This document shows, piece after piece, positions 37,324 to 47,186 of a stretch of 64,000 nt of DNA. Within the stretch, counting starts at the first letter, position 1. Each line of letters starts with the position of its first letter. Origin of the DNA: an uncultured Candidatus Saccharibacteria bacterium. Lineage in GTDB: Bacteria; Patescibacteriota; Saccharimonadia; Saccharimonadales; Saccharimonadaceae. Location of the stretch: the NCBI GenBank assembly GCA_947428935.1, contig CANENS010000002.1, forward strand, positions 35,590 to 99,589, read 5' to 3'. A model generated the notes under the pieces. That model was not told the DNA's origin and did no database searches. It was given only the letters and a program-made list of their open reading frames with translations. The translations under genes and the position numbers were made by a program.

Positions 37324-38634
37324 ATGGCGAAAATGGAAGATATTGTTAGTTTGTGTAAGCGACGGGGGTTTATCTTTCCTGGCTCGGATGTGTACGGTGG
37401 TATGGCGGGGACTTGGGATTTTGGGCCGCTTGGCGTGATGTTAAAACGTAATCTGATGCAAGCTTGGTGGAATTTTTGGGTAGATCAGCGCGATGATATG
37501 TATGGGGTGGATGCGGCGATCATCATGAACCCGCGCACTTGGCAAGCCTCCGGGCATGTTGATACTTTTAATGATCCGCTGGTGGAATGCAAGGAGTGCC
37601 ACGCGCGTTTGCGAGCCGATAAATTAGTCGATGGTGCGACAGAGAGCATCACGACTGATGAATTTTTGGCGGCGGGAGTGAAGTGCCCGATTTGTGGCAA
37701 GCAGGATTGGAGCGAGATTCGCAAGTTCAACATGATGTTCGAGACGCACGTTGGACCAGTTAATGACGAGAAGTCGGTTGCTTATTTGCGACCAGAGACA
37801 GCACAGGGAATTTTCACTAATTTCAAGAACGTAGTCGATACGATTTACCCGGATTTACCTTTTGGTATTGCACAGCAGGGGAAGGCTTTTCGCAATGAGA
37901 TTTCGCCGCGCGATTTCATTTTGCGTGATCGCGAATGTTCGCAGATGGAGATAGAGTACTTTGTACGTCCAGACGATTGGGAAAAAGCTTTCGAAAAAAT
38001 GCGGGCCGCGCAACACGTTTTCTTGGAGGAAATTGTTGGTTTGCCGGTGGAGAAGCTCCGCGATTATGATGTACCCGAGGAGGACCGCGCGCATTATTCA
38101 AGGCGGACTGTCGATATTATGTTTGATTATCCGAACGGGGAAGAGGAGTTAATGGGCTTGGCTTATCGGACGGATTTTGACCTCAAGAATATTGAGCGTG
38201 AGTCTGGTAAGTCGATGGAATATCGCGACAAAAATACTGGCGAGACCTTCATCCCGCACGTGATCGAACCGTCGATTGGGGTAGAACGTCTATTTTTGGC
38301 GGTGCTTTCTGGTGCTTATTGGGAGGATGGTGATCGAATTGTTTTGAAATTATCGGAGAATTTGGCGCCGTATAAGTTCTGTGTTTCGCCTTTGTTGAAA
38401 AATAAGCCAGAGCTAGTCGCGAAGGCTAAGGAAGTTTATCGACAGCTGAAGGAAAAATATATCTTCGTGACTTGGGACGACTCGGGAAACATCGGTAAGC
38501 GCTATAAGAAGCAGGATGAAATCGGCACGCCGAAGTGCGTGGTGGTGGATTTCGATAGCTTGGAAGATGATAGCGTGACGGTGCGCGACCGGGATACTAC
38601 TGAGCAGACTAGAGTAAAGATCTCTGAATTGTAG
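37324..38634 (+). CDS. glyS: Glycyl-tRNA synthetase (dimeric type)
   Basis: 436 aa class II enzyme of the alpha2 type. N-terminal RRGFIFPGSDVYGGMAGTWD and FGPLGVMLKRN, an insertion with zinc-like CPICGKQDW, motif 2 RNEISPRDFILRDRECSQME, motif 3 PHVIEPSIGVERLFLAVL, and a C-terminal anticodon-binding domain (NIGKRYKKQDEIGTP) are all present. It charges tRNA-Gly. It sits between cassettes V9 and the R1 element; R1 would transcribe towards its 3' end on the opposite strand. Confidence 0.95.
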   Translation: MAKMEDIVSLCKRRGFIFPGSDVYGGMAGTWDFGPLGVMLKRNLMQAWWNFWVDQRDDMYGVDAAIIMNPRTWQASGHVDTFNDPLVECKECHARLRADKLVDGATESITTDEFLAAGVKCPICGKQDWSEIRKFNMMFETHVGPVNDEKSVAYLRPETAQGIFTNFKNVVDTIYPDLPFGIAQQGKAFRNEISPRDFILRDRECSQMEIEYFVRPDDWEKAFEKMRAAQHVFLEEIVGLPVEKLRDYDVPEEDRAHYSRRTVDIMFDYPNGEEELMGLAYRTDFDLKNIERESGKSMEYRDKNTGETFIPHVIEPSIGVERLFLAVLSGAYWEDGDRIVLKLSENLAPYKFCVSPLLKNKPELVAKAKEVYRQLKEKYIFVTWDDSGNIGKRYKKQDEIGTPKCVVVDFDSLEDDSVTVRDRDTTEQTRVKISEL

Positions 38635-38713
38635 TTTCGATTTGTAACCTATGGTTTATAATTGTTTTTTGAGTATTAAATAAGGTGTCGATGTTGGTTG
38701 ATTTTATGCTAAA

Positions 38714-38783
38714 TCACAACTACAGATCTAGCCGAAACTAGCAGCTTACCTCTATCCTATCACGCTTATGCTAAAAAGTCAAT
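38714..38783 (-). promoter_or_regulatory. R1: promoter-leader element
   Basis: On the minus strand: TTGACT (38782-38777), a 17-bp spacer TTTTAGCATAAGCGTGA, TAGGAT (38759-38754), then a leader with GCTGCTAGTTTCGGCTAGA. The same element occurs at R2, R3 and R4. It faces the 3' end of glyS. The leader string resembles the 3' ends of the cassettes. Confidence 0.7.
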
Positions 38784-38784
38784 G

Positions 38785-39417
38785 TTATTTCTGTTTTGCC
38801 CACTCTTGTATTTCTGTGTTGCTAGAAGTTGCACTGAAGTGCCTACCTTCTACGATGTTTGCGTCTATGTGTTGTTTAAGTGTCTGCACACTGCTGTCCA
38901 GACCAGAACTGTGTGAAGTCGCAAATGGAGCGATAGTTTTACCTTCTAGATTTTCAGATTCTAGTAAGGTTAAAATAATCTTTGGTACATCACCCCACCA
39001 AATCGGATAACCTAGAAAAATCATATCGTAAGAATTAAGATCAATTTTGTCCTGAATGGTTGGGCGCGCTGAGCTGTCGTTTTGTTCGCGGGTTGCTCGA
39101 CAATTGCTCCCATAATCTAAATCGGCTGCCGTATATGGTGTGGCAGGAATAATTTGTAATAAGTCACCACCTACAGCATCGTGGATTGCTTCAGCGACTT
39201 TTTCCGTAGTTCTAGTAGCCGAGAAATAAACTATAGCAACTTCCTTCTCCTTATCGTCCTCTGCTGAATTATTTTGAGCCAAATTATTTTGATCTAATAA
39301 AATATCATCCTGAGATTGGTTATTTGCTGACTTGGGTTTTAAGAATACCGCTAAACTAACCGCTCCCAACATTACCAATCCTGCAATGATAATTGTTATA
39401 AAAATCTTTTTGTTCAA
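38785..39417 (-). CDS. Membrane-anchored flavodoxin
   Basis: 210 aa. An N-terminal signal anchor (IFITIIIAGLVMLGAVSLAV) and a low-complexity Asn/Gln/Asp linker are followed by a flavodoxin domain: AIVYFSATRTTEKVAEAI (FMN phosphate loop), FLGYPIWWGDVP and APFATSHSSGLDSS. It probably carries FMN-based electrons on the outer face of the membrane. Flavodoxins with a lipobox or anchor occur in Gram-positive anaerobes. Convergent with R1 region. Confidence 0.88.
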   Translation of the reverse strand: MNKKIFITIIIAGLVMLGAVSLAVFLKPKSANNQSQDDILLDQNNLAQNNSAEDDKEKEVAIVYFSATRTTEKVAEAIHDAVGGDLLQIIPATPYTAADLDYGSNCRATREQNDSSARPTIQDKIDLNSYDMIFLGYPIWWGDVPKIILTLLESENLEGKTIAPFATSHSSGLDSSVQTLKQHIDANIVEGRHFSATSSNTEIQEWAKQK

Positions 39418-39581
39418 TAACCGTCCAGCGTCTCCCTAAGTTATACAAAAGTTCGAGAAATAAGTTGAAGAACAAATTACTCAAAACCATTTTCTCGAAC
39501 CTCAAATCGACCAACAAAAAAGTCGATTTCTCTCTGTTGAAAGGCATCGACATCTTCTTTTTGGCTTCTAAAACCGAAATC

Positions 39582-39656
39582 TGGCTCCCCGGACTGGACT
39601 CGAACCAGTAACCTCGAAGTTAACAGCTTCTTGCTCCACCATTGAGCTACCGGGGA
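39582..39656 (-). tRNA. tRNA-Asn (GTT)
   Basis: 75 nt with encoded CCA on the minus strand. TCCCCGG pairs with CCGGGGA, the anticodon loop is CTGTTAA, T-arm GGTTCGAGTCC. It lies between the flavodoxin gene and cassette V10. Confidence 0.93.
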
Positions 39657-39744
39657 ATATGCAGTCATTATAGCATACTTTTTCAAAATAGGGAAAAAAT
39701 AGTTGGTTTTTCCGAATTAGACTAATATATGATTTTTTGGCTTG

Positions 39745-39922
39745 AGCGGAGGGGGAAGCCGTACCAGTAGTGATATGAATTGGACGGACTAACGATGGAT
39801 GTGCTAAAACCAAGGCTATATGCAGAGCGTACAGCGGAGGAATCAGCCCGCGATGACCAACCATATCCATTATTACCAGGATACCCTAGACCACCGCCAG
39901 CGATGCTGATTAGCCCGCTGCG
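39745..39922 (-). repeat. Variable-region cassette V10, identical copy of V3
   Basis: Bases 39745-39926 equal 32446-32627 exactly. The copy stops at the AGCGGAGGGGG edge, losing the CTAGCTAG palindrome and stop codon. Such identity in otherwise variable cassettes implies very recent duplication. Confidence 0.92.
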
Positions 39923-40063
39923 AACGGGATTTAAGGGTATAAATTAATATTGGCTGAAATAGTATTTTTTGGCATAAATTTGAAAAATATGGTAGAATGG
40001 AGGGAATCGTTTTATCAAATATAAATTGAAAAATGCAGAAAATCGGAAAGGAGCGGCAAGTCG

Positions 40064-41902
40064 ATGGCCATGGGAACAAGTACGGAACGCGGAGGGGCGA
40101 AGGGGAAGAAAGTCAATAATTTGACGGCGGCGAATGACCCGGAAAAAGTGATTAAGATTGCTGGTTCGATTACGGTGGACGAATTGGCACAGGCTTTGGG
40201 GCTTTCGGTGACGACTTTGATTGGCGAGCTCTTCAAAAATGGCATTGTGGCGACGATTAACCAGCGGTTGGATTTTGAGACTGCGGAGATTATGATTGAC
40301 GAGCTGGGGATCGCGAATGTGCGGCTTGAACGTAAAAATACCGCCACCAAAACTAGTGATCAGCGTCGAGAATTGAGTGAGAAAGCGGTGGCGCGGCCGC
40401 CGGTGGTGGCGGTGATGGGGCATGTCGATCACGGGAAGACTAGCTTGCTGGATAATTTGTTGAAGAAAAAGACCGTGGAGAGCGAGGCTGGTGGAATTAC
40501 ACAGCATATTTCAGCCTATCAATTAGAGCATGATGATCGGAAAATTACTTTTTTGGATACGCCAGGGCACGAGGCTTTTGCGGCGATTCGGCAGCACGGC
40601 GCAATGCTGACTGATATCGTGGTGATTGTGGTGGCGGCGGACGATGGCGTGAAGCCGCAAACGGTCGAAGCGATTAAGTTTGCGCAGGGGGCAAATGCGA
40701 AGATTATCGTGGCAATTAATAAGATCGATCGCGAAGGAGCAGATGTGGCGCGGACGATGGCGGATCTTTCGCAACATGGTTTGCAGCCAGAGGAATGGGG
40801 TGGCGATGTGATCATGATCCCAGTTTCGGCGAAGACCGGCGAAGGTTTGGGCAAGTTGCTAGATGCGATTTTGTTAGTGGCGGATGTTGAGGAGTTGAAG
40901 GCGGATGTCGAAATCCCGGCGGAAGGTTTGGTGATTGAGTCGCATATGGAAGTTGGTAAAGGTTCGGTGGTGAATTTGCTGGTGACGGGCGGAGAGCTGA
41001 AAGTGGGCGAATTTGTGACGGCGGGGAATACTTATGGCAAGATTCGGACAATGTTGGACTTTCAGGGGCGTCCGAAGGGAAAGGCGACCCCTTCGACTCC
41101 GGTTACGGTGACCGGCTTCAAGGAATTGCCGAATTTTGGCGATCGCTTTTTGGAACAAAAAGACGAAAAAACCGCACGCAAGGTGGCGCTTCTTAATGCG
41201 CAGTCGGAAGCCAATGCGGCGGCCTCGGCGAATGTGACTTCTACCGATCTGCTACGGATGATGAGCTCGGCGGATAATGCAAAGGTCTTCAACGTGATCA
41301 TCAAGGGTGATGTACTGGGTTCGGTCACGAGCGTGGTCGATTCGCTGAAATTAATTGATACGCATGGTGAAGTGAATTTGAACATTGTGGCGACTGGTGT
41401 CGGTGATGTGACGGAAAATGATGTTTATATGGCAGCTGGTGATAATACGGTAATTTATGGCTTTAATGTGAGTGTGCCGGTTAATATTAGTAAATTGGCG
41501 GCGCGAGACAATGTGGAAATTCGAAATTACCGTGTGATTTATGAACTACTCGACGATGCGAAGACAGAGATGGAAAAACTTTTGGGCGAGGAAATCGTTG
41601 AAACTGAGCAGGGCGAGATGAAGGTGATGGGCGTCTTTCGTTCGACTAAGACCGAGATTATTGCCGGCGGCAAGATGACTAGCGGGAAATTGGAGCCTGG
41701 GATGCTGGCGCGTTTGAAGCATGGTAAGGAAACTTTCGGTGAGGTCGAGGTGGAGAGTGTGCAGAAGGAGCGCATCGATGCAAAGGAACTGATCGAGAAT
41801 GAGGTCGGTGGTCTGGCGTTGAAGACGGAGAAGAAGATGACGCTAGAGGTAGGGGATCGCCTAGAGTTCTTCACGCGCGAATACAAGCAACGTAAACTAT
41901 AA
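40064..41902 (+). CDS. infB: Translation initiation factor IF-2
   Basis: 612 aa, short form. An IF2-N-like domain (DPEKVIKIAGSITVDELAQA, KNGIVATINQRLDFE) is followed by the GTPase domain with G1 GHVDHGKT, G3 DTPGHEAF and G4 NKID. Domains II, III and IV (GKLEPGMLARLKHG and after) complete the protein. It positions initiator tRNA on the 30S subunit. The long N-terminal extension of E. coli IF-2 is absent. Start ATG 40064 follows GGAAAGGAG; cassette V10 lies upstream and R2 starts 6 nt after the stop. Confidence 0.96.
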   Translation: MAMGTSTERGGAKGKKVNNLTAANDPEKVIKIAGSITVDELAQALGLSVTTLIGELFKNGIVATINQRLDFETAEIMIDELGIANVRLERKNTATKTSDQRRELSEKAVARPPVVAVMGHVDHGKTSLLDNLLKKKTVESEAGGITQHISAYQLEHDDRKITFLDTPGHEAFAAIRQHGAMLTDIVVIVVAADDGVKPQTVEAIKFAQGANAKIIVAINKIDREGADVARTMADLSQHGLQPEEWGGDVIMIPVSAKTGEGLGKLLDAILLVADVEELKADVEIPAEGLVIESHMEVGKGSVVNLLVTGGELKVGEFVTAGNTYGKIRTMLDFQGRPKGKATPSTPVTVTGFKELPNFGDRFLEQKDEKTARKVALLNAQSEANAAASANVTSTDLLRMMSSADNAKVFNVIIKGDVLGSVTSVVDSLKLIDTHGEVNLNIVATGVGDVTENDVYMAAGDNTVIYGFNVSVPVNISKLAARDNVEIRNYRVIYELLDDAKTEMEKLLGEEIVETEQGEMKVMGVFRSTKTEIIAGGKMTSGKLEPGMLARLKHGKETFGEVEVESVQKERIDAKELIENEVGGLALKTEKKMTLEVGDRLEFFTREYKQRKL

Positions 41903-41907
41903 TATAC

Positions 41908-41975
41908 GCAACTACAGATCTAGCCGATCGAGCAGCTTAACCTCTATATTAGCATAGTTTATGTTTTTTGTCAAT
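41908..41975 (-). promoter_or_regulatory. R2: promoter-leader element
   Basis: Minus strand TTGACA (41974-41969), 17-bp spacer, TAATAT (41951-41946), leader GCTGCTCGATCGGCTAGA. Spacer sequence differs from R1 but the boxes improve toward consensus, which supports real promoter function. It faces the 3' end of infB. Its GCTGCTCGA string matches the CTCGAG-type cassette ends. Confidence 0.7.
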
Positions 41976-42230
41976 ATTATTTTTTGCGTTTTACTTTTTG
42001 ATCTGTGTGGTTCTTGAGATCTACAGAATTTTAGAAAGGCTTTTGAGCCTTGCAAAATTCCAGAAAACTATGGGGAATATATTGCAAAAACGAAAAATTG
42101 TGAGTGTAACTTGTGGAAAAGTTGAAATTTGCCACCAACATGAAAACATGATTTGGATGAAAAATCTATAGAGAGGAACATGAAAAAACGAAAAATCCAC
42201 GAAATCTTCCTAAAAAAGCCATAAAAAGTA

Positions 42231-42259
42231 TTGACATTACGATTATGCTTTTTTATAAT
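42231..42259 (+). promoter_or_regulatory. Perfect consensus promoter of the full-length DGR target gene
   Basis: TTGACA (42231-42236), a 17-bp spacer, TATAAT (42254-42259). Strongest promoter in the window along with the KGG gene; the mRNA would have a ~65-nt leader. Confidence 0.85.
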
Positions 42260-42328
42260 TGGTCTTGTATATAAGGTCACGTTTATACAAAAAAGGTCGT
42301 AAAAATAAAGGTAAAAATAAGGGAAAAA

Positions 42329-44011
42329 ATGAAACTAAACAAAACTACAAAACGTAGAATTGTCGGTTTGGGGGGAAGCATGGGTCTTCTAGGCCTCTTT
42401 GCGGTGGCGATGCTCTGCCCGATTAAAATTGATTCGGCCAGTGCGGATACCGGTCATGAGATGAACGTTGCAGTGAACTCTGCTTCGGCAATCTCGGTAG
42501 CACTTGATGACCAAGTTGACGTTAATGTGACGCCGAACTCGGACGGCGCGTTCAGCTCGAACAAAGCCGTTCTCTCGGTGGCGACAAATAATATTACTGG
42601 TTATTCGGTTTATATGGGAACCAAAGACGGGACTCAAAACTTAAAATTAAATGGTTCAACCAATCCGTCTGATGTGATTGGGCCGGTTTCTGGAACGCAG
42701 GCTCCGGCTAGCATGGCGCCAGATACTTGGGGCTATAATATTGCGGCGGCTTCGGATACGACACCAGGCGAAAACTTGCAATATTCGGCCGTGCCAGCGG
42801 TTAGCGCGCAGATTCAGACCAAGGATCAGACTGCAATGAAGGATGATTACAACTTGACTTTCGGTGCGAAAGTTAGTACGGATCTCCCAGCAGGTCAATA
42901 TACAAACACAGTGGTGGTCTCAGCGGTGGCGAACCCACAAGTCTTGACTAGCCTGACTCAGTTGACTTATATGCAGGACATGACTGCGGCGATTTGTTCG
43001 AACACTGATGAAGGTGTGACCAAGCGATTGATTGACAATCGTGACGGAAACTTCTATTATGTGGCGAAAATGAAAGATGGTCGTTGCTGGATGAATCAGA
43101 ATTTGGCGCTTGATTTAGGTGGAAAGACCTTGACGGCGGCTGATACTGACCTCGCGAACGTGAATGCTGATGGTTCCGCTTACACTTGGGGTACCGGTGC
43201 ACCGGCTGGTGATGGTTGGACGGCCAAGACGGTTAATAATTCGAATACGGAAGGAGAAAATCCTAACGCTTATACTTATTATTACAAGGGTGAAGAAGCA
43301 AATCCGACCGAGACTTATTACCCAATGGTCAATACTTCTAATGCGGTTCCTGCTGCAGAATCAAGTCCTTCACAGGTCTCAACGTTCTCTTGGAATTTTG
43401 GTAAATGGGTTCTGACTGAGCCAACAGCTGGCAACAACTGTGGTGATGTGACGAGCATTGCTGAATGTACAAAGGTTGGCTTCGTGGATGTTTCTGGTTC
43501 AGAATGGCAACCTACGCACCAATATATTCAAGATGGTAAGGTGATTGATACTACTACGAACACTTATGATCCGCACTATCTGATCGGTAATTACTATCAG
43601 TATAACACGGCGACTGCTGGTACTGGTGGCACGATCGTTGATGCTGACGCGACAGGTTCGATTTGTCCAAAAGGTTGGCAACTACCTACCAGCAACACCA
43701 CGGATAATGGGTCGTTCTATGCACTGCTTGCTCCATATGGCATTGCTACAGGCATTAATAGCGGCACCGTGGAAAGCGCTGATGGACAGTATAATATTGC
43801 CAAAGCGCCCCTTTATTTCGTTCGCAGCGGGGAAATCCATGCAATATGGGGTAAAATAGCGTTTACTGCAGAGCGAGGCTATTTATGGTCATCTACGTCT
43901 GCAGAGACTCTTGCCTTTTACTTTGGGGTTTACAACGATTATGTTAGTTCATCAAACGGTAATGATAGTCGCTGGATCGGCTTCCCCCTCCGCTGCCTAG
44001 CTAGACAGTAA
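42329..44011 (+). CDS. Secreted FISUMP/C-type-lectin-like protein, expressed DGR target
   Basis: 560 aa. A signal peptide spans ~1-38 (RRIVGLGGSMGLLGLFAVAM). A beta-rich domain follows to ~210, with repeated VNVT and SVATNNITGYSVYMG motifs. Then comes a FISUMP domain: VKRL-like RLIDNRDGNFYYVAKMKDGR, CWMNQNLALDLGG near 252, ATGSICPKGWQLPTS, and the variable C-terminus from R499 (RSGEIHAIWGKIAFTAERGY) to RWIGFPLRCLARQ. The last 189 bp are cassette V11. It is the only copy with a promoter, start and full gene body, so it is probably the expressed target of the retroelement. No membrane anchor is seen, so it may be released or attach non-covalently. Confidence 0.82.
   Translation: MKLNKTTKRRIVGLGGSMGLLGLFAVAMLCPIKIDSASADTGHEMNVAVNSASAISVALDDQVDVNVTPNSDGAFSSNKAVLSVATNNITGYSVYMGTKDGTQNLKLNGSTNPSDVIGPVSGTQAPASMAPDTWGYNIAAASDTTPGENLQYSAVPAVSAQIQTKDQTAMKDDYNLTFGAKVSTDLPAGQYTNTVVVSAVANPQVLTSLTQLTYMQDMTAAICSNTDEGVTKRLIDNRDGNFYYVAKMKDGRCWMNQNLALDLGGKTLTAADTDLANVNADGSAYTWGTGAPAGDGWTAKTVNNSNTEGENPNAYTYYYKGEEANPTETYYPMVNTSNAVPAAESSPSQVSTFSWNFGKWVLTEPTAGNNCGDVTSIAECTKVGFVDVSGSEWQPTHQYIQDGKVIDTTTNTYDPHYLIGNYYQYNTATAGTGGTIVDADATGSICPKGWQLPTSNTTDNGSFYALLAPYGIATGINSGTVESADGQYNIAKAPLYFVRSGEIHAIWGKIAFTAERGYLWSSTSAETLAFYFGVYNDYVSSSNGNDSRWIGFPLRCLARQ
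43823..44011 (+). repeat. Variable-region cassette V11, 3' end of the expressed gene
   Basis: In frame with the 42329 gene. It has the same CGCAGCGGG start, LWSSTSAETLAFYFG core and CCCCCTCCGCTGC end as the orphans, including the CTAGCTAG stop region. This shows how the orphan units would be read. Confidence 0.92.
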
Positions 44012-46031
44012 TAATATATGGTAGGGGATGTGTCAAGGTTGCAGGAGCGCGTGAGCGCTCCTGCAAGACGTAGGGGGGGTGAGGGTCTCGGGAAGGTTGG
44101 CGGCTGGAGAGAGTGTAATGGCAGATAAGTTGAAGTAAGTAGTATGATTTTGGATCTTTTGGAATAGAGATTTGTGAAGAAGTGCGGTATTTGCCTAGGT
44201 TTGATGCTAGCTTTGGTTCTGTTGGGGATTTGGGTAATAGCAGAAGGCGTTTGCGGATGAAGCGTAAAAGCCCAAACGTGACAATGCAGCTGCCTAGCTA
44301 GTTCCAGGAATTGGACTGAAGCCGATCATGGATGAGTGCGAAATTAAGATTGAAAGGGTTTTGGAAAAAGGGAAACGGATTGAATTTGGAATAAGGGCGG
44401 CGAAAAATCGTAAAAATAGCTGACTAAGACCGCCGGATTGGGAGCCGCAGGATGAGCGGACTTTTTGTTTTGAAAAAATTTGTGCTTTATGAATTGTACT
44501 TTTTGATTTTGCTAATGGTAGAACTATGAAGTTTTGATATTGCGGTTATGTTTAGAATTTTTGATCTGTTGTCCGGGGATTGCATTCTCGCGGGAATTTG
44601 CCCTGCGAGAATTAGCGAGGAATGCTTTGTATTCTGCTAGAGCACAAACTTTCGTTTGTGCTCACTCGAATGAGGATATTGACTTGGACTTTTGGGATTT
44701 TGGTATTTTACTTATGACTTTTCTAAACTGAAAAGTTTCGCTTGTAGTTTATGATTTGTGATTTGGAATTCTGGTTGCGCTTTTGTAACTTCAAAATCTT
44801 GAGGAGTCTTGTCGAATTTTTGTATTTGTATCCCTTTGGATTTTGCTTCTGTGATTATATTTATGTTTTGTCATAATGATTAATGATGACCATTTTGCAT
44901 TTCTGAGATTTGTTTGTGATTTTTCATAACGTTTGTGTTTGAAAAAAATGAATCGAATGAATGTGGTTGCACTTTGAGATTTGATAGTACTGATTTTTAA
45001 AATTGTGATTTCGTTTGTGTTTGAAGATGCGTAAATTCCGATTGCGTTTTTGATTGTGGGTTTTGGGACTGAGAATTTTGTTATGTAATCACGGTGTGAT
45101 GTTTTGTTTTTGGCTAATGTTTGAAAAATGGGGCTAGTTTTGTAATCTTGGAATTGTTTTGTGTTTCTGTTTATGATTGAAAGGATCGCATGAAAGCTCA
45201 TTTTTAAATCATATTCGGGATTTTGTGAAGTTTGCTTTCGCTACTAGAAATCTTACTAAATTGCTTGTTGTGAAATTACCTCTGAAAAGTTGCCTAAAAG
45301 TTAGTGAAAAATAATCTTGCTCTCGATTTTGAAAAACGTACTTTTGTATTCCAGAAGTGTACTCTGGGTTTTGATTTTGGCAGGAGTGAGTTGTTACGTG
45401 GATTCCGAGATATAATGATCACGTTCTATTGCACAAAGAATCATATGCGAGAATCTGTAAATACACTTTTGTACATTTGGAATTGAATAATGAAACTAGT
45501 GGTTGTATTTTATTATTACGATTATGTCTAGATTTTTTCTGAAATTACTTTTCTGTCTGAAGTTTTTTTCGGAAACCACGGTCATGCGGGGTGGGGGGTT
45601 GGGTGCCCATTTCGATTAATGAAAGCTCCGATCTGAACCTCGTTTGATTTTTTGAGTTTTTCATGTTTTGTCATTGAATGACAAAGGAAATATTAGAACA
45701 TTATTTTTAATAAGAGAATTCGATTTGTGCAAGCTACATGAAATGTGTCGAATTTTGACTTGATTTTTTGCCTTTTTATGACTTTGGGAGATATGGTGGA
45801 TTTTGTGTATGAAGAAGCTGCATATTGGATAGTTGTGAATTTTTATGCCTTAGTACGTATCCTTTTTGGTAAGGGAAGATTTTGCATAAACATCATAGTG
45901 GTTGCTAATTTTTTTCGATTTGGTATATACTCCTACGTAGGCGGCCGGGGTACCACGTATATTAAATAATGATTCGATGTAGAAAGGGTCGTATGTTTAT
46001 AACCTTTAGACTTGGCGCATTATCGTCAAGA
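44012..46031. other. 2-kb gene-free, G/T-rich stretch after the target gene
   Basis: No coding gene. It starts with a hairpin (44041-44064) and a stray GCTGCCTAGCTAG string at 44289-44301, a likely relic of a cassette end. From ~44500 the plus strand is rich in T and G and poor in C, with many TTTTGATTT-like runs. A 136-codon minus-strand ORF at 44791-45201 shows a composition shadow rather than protein-like order. Confidence 0.6.
44041..44064 (+). terminator. Strong hairpin 30 bp after the target gene
   Basis: GCAGGAGCGC and GCGCTCCTGC form a perfect 10-bp stem closed by a GTGA (GNRA) tetraloop. No T run follows. It may be a terminator or the cruciform that DGRs place downstream of their variable region. 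Confidence 0.55.
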
Positions 46032-46063
46032 TAAAAATTACCATCGCTAAGAAGCGACGGTAA
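46032..46063 (-). terminator. Terminator of rnpA
   Basis: Minus strand TTACCGTCGCT and AGCGATGGTAA pair around TCTT, followed by TTTTT. Confidence 0.75.
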
Positions 46064-46148
46064 ACATAACATATGACAATTCTAGCACCTGTTATGTAAT
46101 AACGTCAAGCCCTGGAGCTGTCCATAGAGGTAAGGACATATCGATTTT

Positions 46149-46493
46149 TTAGTAGTGCGTGATGCTGCGGGTCAGTAGGTCGTGGACCATGGTGCGCAGA
46201 TCGCGGAAGGGGATTTTTGCGAGCGTTTTGTCGTAAACCACGAAAAGGCAGTCGAAGTTATAGGTGAAATCGGGCAGTTCGAGTCGAATCGCTTCGTAAA
46301 TACGTCGGCGAATGCGATTGCGACCAACGGCGGACTTGAGCACTTTTTTTGAAATAACGACACCGAAGCGTTGATGGTGCCGCCTATTAGGAGTGTAGAC
46401 CAAAGAAATAGAGGGTGTGCGAATTGTTTTGCCAGCCTGGTAAGTGTGGCGTACGCCGCCGCGAGAATGGAAACGGTATTTGCTTGATAACAT
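46149..46493 (-). CDS. rnpA: Ribonuclease P protein component
   Basis: 114 aa, basic, of usual length. RFGVVISKKVLKSAVGRNRI followed by RRRIYEAIR is the family's RNR-type motif; FVVYDKTLAKIPFRDL is the C-terminal part. It binds the RNase P RNA encoded at 7201-7673. It normally follows rpmH (L34), but no L34 gene lies within 250 bp upstream; cassette V12 is there instead. Confidence 0.93.
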   Translation of the reverse strand: MLSSKYRFHSRGGVRHTYQAGKTIRTPSISLVYTPNRRHHQRFGVVISKKVLKSAVGRNRIRRRIYEAIRLELPDFTYNFDCLFVVYDKTLAKIPFRDLRTMVHDLLTRSITHY

Positions 46494-46757
46494 ATCAGTA
46501 TTATAACATGCTTTTCTGAAGGAATGATATATGTTAAAATTGTATTTTTTTTATAAATATATTTTGTTTGAAAATGGAATCTGGAGGTTAGCAAGGTTGC
46601 GTAATGGTAAGATTATGGTTATAAAATTGGTTATGGCAGGGTATTGGTATAGCCAAAACGACTAAAAAGCGTAAAAAATGCGGATTAAACGTATTTAATT
46701 GAAGTACATAGTGTTTAGCAAATAAACGTGAGATTTATCTGTCCAATAAGCATTTTT

Positions 46758-46949
46758 CGCAGCGGGACGATTAATACGGAAGGGGGAGTTTTGGGCGGAC
46801 CTGGCGTTCGGAGTGATCTTTGGACTTCCCGAAGCACTACTAATTTCGATTCAGCTTATTTTTTGAATTTTAATGCGACTACAGTACTCTTGAAAAGTTT
46901 TTCTTATCGTTGGTATAGTTCTCCCCTCCGCTGCCTAGCTAGGCAGTAA
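46758..46949 (+). repeat. Variable-region cassette V12 (orphan)
   Basis: Encodes RSGTINTEGGVLGGPGVRSD, LWTSRSTTNFDSAYFLNF and WYSSPLRCLARQ-stop. Its 3' end CTGCCTAGCTAGGCAG is a perfect 16-bp palindrome. An ORF opens at 46728 but has no ribosome-binding site. A 14-bp inverted repeat (TATTCAGACATAAG) lies downstream at 46979-47023. Confidence 0.88.
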
Positions 46950-47186
46950 TAACTATAAGCGATATTAAAGACATATATTATTCAGACATAAGCACAAATA
47001 TTCACTATACTTATGTCTGAATATCTGAGTGCCTGAATGTAGACACTTTGAGCACTCTCCTCTTTCGACTATGTTCGTAATGATATGCATTATACATATG
47101 GAAGTAGTTTCTACATATGCTTCGTAAAGGAAGGATATTTGATACGGAAAATATTGAAAACGCTTATAGTTTTTTATCGTACATTA

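Noticed and set aside
44791..45201. 136-codon minus-strand ORF
   Set aside because: Composition follows the G/T-rich strand; no motif, promoter or ribosome-binding site.
46728..46949. Stand-alone gene for the V12 ORF
   Set aside because: No ribosome-binding site or promoter; the conserved part begins at the cassette edge 46758, so the first ten codons are chance.
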